From Candidatus Woesearchaeota archaeon (GTDB lineage Archaea > Nanobdellota > Nanobdellia > Woesearchaeales > UBA12501): DNA of 8,365 nt. The position numbers and the translations under genes were made by a program. Under the pieces are notes generated by a model, which was not told the origin of the DNA, made no database searches, and was given only the letters and a program-made list of their open reading frames with translations. Location: NCBI GenBank assembly GCA_014729495.1, contig WJJV01000083.1, positions 1-8,365 on the forward strand, written 5' to 3'. This document shows positions 5,200 to 8,365 of the stretch, piece after piece (the stretch's first letter is position 1; each line of letters starts with the position of its first letter).

Positions 5200-5646
5200 A
5201 TGAAAGCTACATTCGGTGCAGGGTGCTTCTGGCATGTGCAGGAATCATTTGACAAGCTAGAAGGCGTAAAGTCCACTGAAGTAGGCTACATGGGCGGCCA
5301 TAAGAAAGAGCCTTCCTACAAAGAGGTGTGCAGGGGTGAAACAGGCCACACAGAGGTCTGCCAGGTCGAGTATGACCCAAAGAAAGTATCCTACAATGAA
5401 CTGCTTGACATCTTCTGGAATATCCATGATCCATTCTACAAGGCAAAGACACAGTACCGCTCAGTGATATTCTACCACAGCCCAAAGCAGAAAGAGCTTG
5501 CAGAGAAAGCATTGAAAGGATTGGAGAAGAAGCATAAAAGAAAGCCTGCGACAGATATTGAGAAGGCAGCAACATTCTGGAAAGCCGAGGACTACCATCA
5601 AAAGTACTACAAGAAAGGATTTCTCAGAAAAGTGTGCAGGATGTGA
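5200..5646 (+). CDS. msrA: Peptide methionine sulfoxide reductase MsrA, variant lacking the QGND loop
   Basis: A 148-residue cytoplasmic enzyme that reduces the S-epimer of methionine sulfoxide in proteins. The catalytic motif is GCFW with nucleophile C9. Other family blocks are GYMGGHKKEPSYKEVCRGETGHTEV (29-53, holding active-site E52), VEYDP (56-60), HDPFYKAKTQYRS (76-88, Y86), and EDYHQKYY near the C-terminus. C44, C54 and C146 are candidates for the resolving cysteine. The segment normally reading about HDPxxxNRQGNDxGTQYRS is some six residues shorter here, and the Asp equivalent to E. coli D129, which helps bind substrate, is absent (Lys in simple alignment). The family blocks around it are intact, so the gene looks functional rather than decayed. 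The ATG at 5200 lies 28 nt from the TATA core. The structured repeat array is upstream and a convergent gene lies downstream. Confidence 0.93.
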   Translation: MKATFGAGCFWHVQESFDKLEGVKSTEVGYMGGHKKEPSYKEVCRGETGHTEVCQVEYDPKKVSYNELLDIFWNIHDPFYKAKTQYRSVIFYHSPKQKELAEKALKGLEKKHKRKPATDIEKAATFWKAEDYHQKYYKKGFLRKVCRM

Positions 5647-5718
5647 GGGATACGAGGCTGGTACCCTTATACTTCTCTTTACTATTATCTTTGAATTCAA
5701 TCATTGATATTTCCCAGG

Positions 5719-5738
5719 ACATAGGGTAACATAGGGTA
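5719..5738. repeat. Tandem duplication of a 10-bp unit
   Basis: ACATAGGGTA occurs twice without a gap (5719-5728 and 5729-5738) in the 208-bp space between two convergent genes. It may be a small replication-slippage duplication or a paired binding site; nothing favours either. Confidence 0.4.
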
Positions 5739-5751
5739 TAAACAGAGTTCT

Positions 5752-5817
5752 TTTATCTGCATTGCTCAAAGAGAAACAGAATAGTTTCAGCAGATAAAGT
5801 AAGATTTCCAGAAAAAA
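5752..5817. terminator. Inverted repeat and T/A tract between convergent genes, possible terminator region
   Basis: A perfect 9-bp inverted repeat (TTTATCTGC at 5752-5760, GCAGATAAA at 5790-5798) encloses a smaller 5-bp hairpin (5773-5777 with 5784-5788). On the minus strand a run of six T (plus-strand A run 5812-5817) follows the metallophosphoesterase stop codon by about 40 nt, before the hairpin. This could end that transcript. The stem may act on either strand. The remaining intergenic sequence shows no gene. Confidence 0.35.
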
Positions 5818-5854
5818 GACTTATTATTGAAGAATCTTCATGCCTGATGATAGC

Positions 5855-6925
5855 TCATGCATTCACAAGCCTTATCACAGTTATCTCATTCCTGCTTCCA
5901 AGACGCATGTAAGGGCCCCATGTTCCTGTTCCTGGAGAGACATAGAGCTTCATGTCTCCATAATCATACAGGCCTGTTGTCTTCCTGAGCGCAAGCCACA
6001 CAAAGAAGTTGAAAGGATAGATCTGGCCGTTGTGGGTATGGCCTGACAGCTGAAGGTCAATCCCTGCATTCTTTGCATCCTCCATGCTGAACGGAGGATG
6101 ATACATCAACACTGCTGGTTTTGACTGGTTTATCTTCAGTCCTGACAATACTCTTTTAAGATGCTTCCTGTCTTCTGAAAAATCAACTCCTACAACCTGT
6201 ATGCCATCCCATCCTACTACTTCATTCCTAAGAACCTGGATCTTTGTGTCATTGAAAAAAGCGCATACCTTATCCATGCCTTCATACATCTCATGGTTTC
6301 CTGTCACAAAATACACAGGAGCGCGCAAGTCATCAAATCCTTTGAACATCTCAGGCTTCAAAGGCGCTGTTCCGTCAACAAGGTCTCCTGTTATCATCAC
6401 AATATCTGGGTCAATATCATTCACTCTTCTGCTGATCTTCTCAAGAAATCCTGAGTTTCTTATTGTTCCCACATGCAGATCAGACAGCTGCACAATGCTC
6501 ACTTCTTTTTTCAGGCCTTCAACAGGCACTTCCATCTCTCTGACCTCAACAGAGAAAGCATTGAATACAGAATAGAAAGACACAAGAGCAACAATTGCAA
6601 GTATGGCAATGCCTGCCCTGAACGGATCAATACTCACAAACCTGCTCAGTATCTCATAAATCACAAGGCATGTCAGTATGAACAGCCCAACCCCCATCCA
6701 CAAAGTTGACACAGTGTACCATGCCTTTGTTATAATGTTGGGCAGCCTGTTCTCAACAAACATTGACAAGGGAAGCGATATCACAGCTATTGCTATAAGC
6801 GCGTATAATATATTTGGAGATATCCTGAAAAGGCCTCCGAATCTCAGGATTATGTAAGAGTTGAGGATTGTGTATATTATAAGGAAGAATATGACAAAGA
6901 TGATCATCTGGGTTATGCGGTTCAT
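5855..6925 (-). CDS. Membrane-anchored calcineurin-like metallophosphoesterase (YkuE/YaeI type)
   Basis: A 356-residue protein with an N-terminal membrane domain and a C-terminal two-metal phosphoesterase. Four hydrophobic segments (about 7-29, 38-57, 70-92, 103-124) precede the catalytic domain (about 140-353). All metal-ligand motifs are present: SDLH (D149, H151), GDLVD (D181), GNHE (N210, H211), YHPP (H276) and GHTHNGQ (H296, H298). The GHTHxGQ and SDLH forms match the YkuE/YaeI group, some of which hydrolyse pyrophosphate-linked lipids; the substrate here is unknown. An even number of helices would put the catalytic domain on the same side as the N-terminus. A TATA box (minus strand, 6948-6955) has its core 26 nt before the ATG, and a GAGAGGT (6930-6936) also lies 4 nt before it. 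It is convergent with msrA and divergent from the next gene. Confidence 0.9.
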   Translation of the reverse strand: MNRITQMIIFVIFFLIIYTILNSYIILRFGGLFRISPNILYALIAIAVISLPLSMFVENRLPNIITKAWYTVSTLWMGVGLFILTCLVIYEILSRFVSIDPFRAGIAILAIVALVSFYSVFNAFSVEVREMEVPVEGLKKEVSIVQLSDLHVGTIRNSGFLEKISRRVNDIDPDIVMITGDLVDGTAPLKPEMFKGFDDLRAPVYFVTGNHEMYEGMDKVCAFFNDTKIQVLRNEVVGWDGIQVVGVDFSEDRKHLKRVLSGLKINQSKPAVLMYHPPFSMEDAKNAGIDLQLSGHTHNGQIYPFNFFVWLALRKTTGLYDYGDMKLYVSPGTGTWGPYMRLGSRNEITVIRLVNA

Positions 6926-6947
6926 AGGAACCTCTCAGCCCCATATG

Positions 6948-6955
6948 TATAAAAA
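6948..6955 (-). promoter_or_regulatory. TATA box of the metallophosphoesterase gene
   Basis: On the minus strand TTTTTATA has its TATA core 26 nt before the ATG at 6925. An SD-like GAGAGGT sits between them, so either a leaderless start or a slightly earlier transcription start is possible. Confidence 0.55.
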
Positions 6956-7014
6956 GTTTTGCACAAAAGAAGAAGTGGATATGGATATGAATGATAAATG
7001 ATATCCTCAAAAGA

Positions 7015-7022
7015 TTTATAAA
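7015..7022 (+). promoter_or_regulatory. TATA box of the unknown gene at 7068
   Basis: TTTATAAA matches the TATA boxes of the DedA-family gene and msrA. A 26-28 nt spacing predicts transcription from about 7043-7045, so this message has a short leader, which contains AGGGGT (7046-7051). Confidence 0.65.
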
Positions 7023-7067
7023 ACACCTATACAAAGTCCATAAAAAGGGGTTCTTTTGGTTTTTAGA

Positions 7068-7688
7068 ATGATATCACTTGAAGAATTTAGGAAGGAGATG
7101 GAAGAAGAAGGGATAGTTATAAACCTTAAGCTTGATGGGCTTGCTGTCATGATGTATTCTGAAAAAAGGATGATACATCTTAGTGTTGGGGATATCCTAA
7201 TAAGCTACAGCATGACTCATTACAATGCAGACCCTGACAATTTCATGAAGAACCAGATCAGAGCGCACACCAATGCCAGTGGCATGGTTGATTCTTCCAG
7301 ACAAGGTATTGATGATTATCTGCAGACATTATACAGAAGAGAGGGAGTGATATCAGATCAGATGTCATTAGGCAGTGATGCTGACCAGATAAAAGACTTT
7401 CTTATTGAACTGGGAGCAATGCCAGATATCTTCAGGGAAGAAGCATCTGCATTCTATAATTGCGCTCATCTGGGCAGCGGCATCCTGCACGGAATCACTG
7501 TAGGCCATGAGATCCTGGAGAGTGTCAGCAATGATCTCTACAGTAATGCTGTCCAGAAATTAAGATCCTCACTTGAAGGATACTTGCATAGACTCCAGGA
7601 AGCAGGAGATATCAGCATGGAAATATACAATAGGCTTGTTCCAGAACCAAAGCAGTTAAAAATATATCCAGTAGATAACAATTCATAG
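7068..7688 (+). CDS. Conserved-looking soluble protein of unknown function
   Basis: I do not recognise this 206-residue protein. No signal peptide or membrane helix is seen. The first 60 or so residues, with alternating hydrophobics (GIVINLKLDGLAVMMY and MIHLSVGDILISY), look like beta-strands. The rest looks mainly helical, with charged amphipathic stretches such as ADQIKDFLIELG and a C-terminal helix around KLRSSLEGYLHRLQEAG. A segment near 130-148 holds a single Cys and three His with Glu (C132, H134, H141, H147, E148), which could bind a metal but matches no motif I know. A TTG at 7056 in frame would add four residues and lies 4 nt after AGGGGT, a better SD spacing than the ATG's 16 nt, so the start is uncertain. 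Codon use resembles the neighbours. It has its own TATA box and is followed after 35 nt by the tspO promoter and gene. Confidence 0.75.
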   Translation: MISLEEFRKEMEEEGIVINLKLDGLAVMMYSEKRMIHLSVGDILISYSMTHYNADPDNFMKNQIRAHTNASGMVDSSRQGIDDYLQTLYRREGVISDQMSLGSDADQIKDFLIELGAMPDIFREEASAFYNCAHLGSGILHGITVGHEILESVSNDLYSNAVQKLRSSLEGYLHRLQEAGDISMEIYNRLVPEPKQLKIYPVDNNS

Positions 7689-7694
7689 AAATCA

Positions 7695-7702
7695 TTATAA
7701 AA
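7695..7702 (+). promoter_or_regulatory. TATA box of tspO
   Basis: TTATAAAA lies just after the stop codon of the preceding gene, with its TATA core starting 28 nt before the tspO ATG. This is the same spacing as for msrA and the DedA-family gene, so tspO probably has its own leaderless transcript. Confidence 0.65.
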
Positions 7703-7723
7703 CATGCCTGATTCTCTATTCTC

Positions 7724-8188
7724 ATGCTCAAATCAATACCAAAACTGATTGCATCAATCATTATTCCTAATCTTGTAGGCCTGATTGGATCATTGTTCAC
7801 AAGAACAGGCATAGACTCATGGTATTCCAACATAACAAAACCGTCATTCAACCCCCCTAATTATGTCTTTGGCCCAGTGTGGACAACACTCTTTGTGCTT
7901 ATGGGGATATCATTCTATCTTATCTGGACTTCAGGAAAGAACATAAAGTGGGCTGTGATAATATTCATTGTCCAGCTGCTGCTTAACACAATGTGGTCTA
8001 TACTGTTCTTTGGCCTGAGCAATCCAATGCTCGCTTTCATAGAGATAATAATACTGATTGCTGCAATAATCGCCAATATAATAGTATTCTACAGGATAAG
8101 GCCTGCAGCAGCATATCTGCTGATACCCTACATCCTCTGGGTGAGCTTTGCAGCTGTGCTGAACTTCAGGATATGGATGCTGAACTGA
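7724..8188 (+). CDS. tspO: TspO/MBR-family membrane protein (translocator protein homologue)
   Basis: A 154-residue, five-helix membrane protein of the TspO/peripheral benzodiazepine receptor family. Family blocks are all present: WYSNITKPSFNPPNYVFGPVWT (33-54), LMGISFYLIW (59-68), QLLLNTMWSILFFG (84-97), NPMLAFIEI (100-108), PYILWVSFAAVLNFRIWMLN (135-154). Helices lie at about 8-25, 48-68, 77-96, 103-122 and 131-151. TspO proteins bind porphyrins and other tetrapyrroles, and bacterial ones act in stress and light or oxygen responses; transport of a specific substrate is unproven. The aromatic pocket is mostly kept (W33, W53, W139, W151), with Tyr (Y47) where many members have Trp. The length is typical. 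The ATG has a TATA core 28 nt upstream. Copy C of the structured repeat begins 38 nt after the stop. Confidence 0.95.
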   Translation: MLKSIPKLIASIIIPNLVGLIGSLFTRTGIDSWYSNITKPSFNPPNYVFGPVWTTLFVLMGISFYLIWTSGKNIKWAVIIFIVQLLLNTMWSILFFGLSNPMLAFIEIIILIAAIIANIIVFYRIRPAAAYLLIPYILWVSFAAVLNFRIWMLN

Positions 8189-8225
8189 TGGCTAAAGAAT
8201 TATGTAGGATTCTTTTGTGAGTTTA

Positions 8226-8365
8226 CTCCTAGCCTCTCCGGTAAGATGCTGCTATCCCTATGTCGGAGAGGTGGCTATGGCTTTTTAATTCAGTAAGCAG
8301 CAGCAACACGGATGAGTACTGAGTGCAGATGTTAAAACCATACGCAGTGTGGTTTTAACATTTGC
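8226..8365 (+). ncRNA. Copy C: structured repeat element, 3' part cut by the window end
   Basis: This segment repeats the left two thirds of copy B: CTCCTAGCCTCTCCG, then TATGTCGGAGAGGTGGC, then a T-rich spacer, a GCAGCAGCAAC arm and TGAGTGCAG. Stem P1 pairs 8233-8240 with 8264-8271. The P1 loop (AGATGCTGCT) can pair more weakly with the GCAGCAGC arm than in copy B. The main hairpin pairs 8329-8340 with 8350-8361 and extends through 8325-8328 with 8362-8365, the last base of the window. Its sequence differs from copy B's hairpin but pairing is kept, including one pair switched from T-A to C-G and one G-T kept at the same place. Only a weak TATA (AATTATG) lies about 26 nt upstream. Like copy B it follows a membrane-protein gene, but at different spacing. 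Confidence 0.55.

Noticed and set aside
5207..5575. 122-codon minus-strand frame opposite msrA
   Set aside because: It is entirely antisense to msrA, whose catalytic motifs and TATA box are clear, and its translation has no recognisable features.

Overview
The window looks archaeal. Most genes sit behind an AT-rich TATA-box-like element whose TATA core lies 26-28 nt before the start codon. This is the geometry of leaderless archaeal transcripts, and few of these genes have a Shine-Dalgarno sequence. The small, compact genes and the mix of bacterial-like families (RelA/SpoT, MsrA, TspO) would suit a DPANN-type archaeon such as a woesearchaeote. That placement is inference; no rRNA or ribosomal-protein marker is present.

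Layout: 1-188 is a dense cluster of stem-loops. 189-2087 (minus) encodes a long RelA/SpoT homologue, divergent from a cysteine-rich putative lipoprotein (2257-2772), with a 9-bp inverted repeat in the shared promoter region. Then come a MarC-family membrane protein (2875-3474), a YkgJ-like Cys-cluster protein (3571-4053) and a DedA/VTT membrane protein (4127-4699), all plus strand and each with its own TATA box. Next is about 500 bp without a protein gene, holding a structured repeat array (4729-5115). It is followed by msrA (5200-5646), a convergent membrane-anchored metallophosphoesterase (5855-6925, minus), a divergent gene of unknown function (7068-7688) and tspO (7724-8188). A second copy of the structured repeat begins at 8226 and is cut by the window end.

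The most interesting signal is the repeat family. Two copies 3.4 kb apart share about 110 nt of conserved sequence. Each then carries a long hairpin at the same position whose two strands differ between copies but remain complementary. Conserved G-U pairs and a TATA core 26 nt before the first conserved base suggest a plus-strand structured RNA, with a possible pseudoknot and a long closing stem. I do not recognise it as a known RNA family.

Functionally the proteins lean towards stress and envelope roles: (p)ppGpp metabolism, methionine sulfoxide repair, TspO, MarC, DedA and a lipoprotein. They appear to be separate transcription units rather than one operon, so no shared pathway is claimed.
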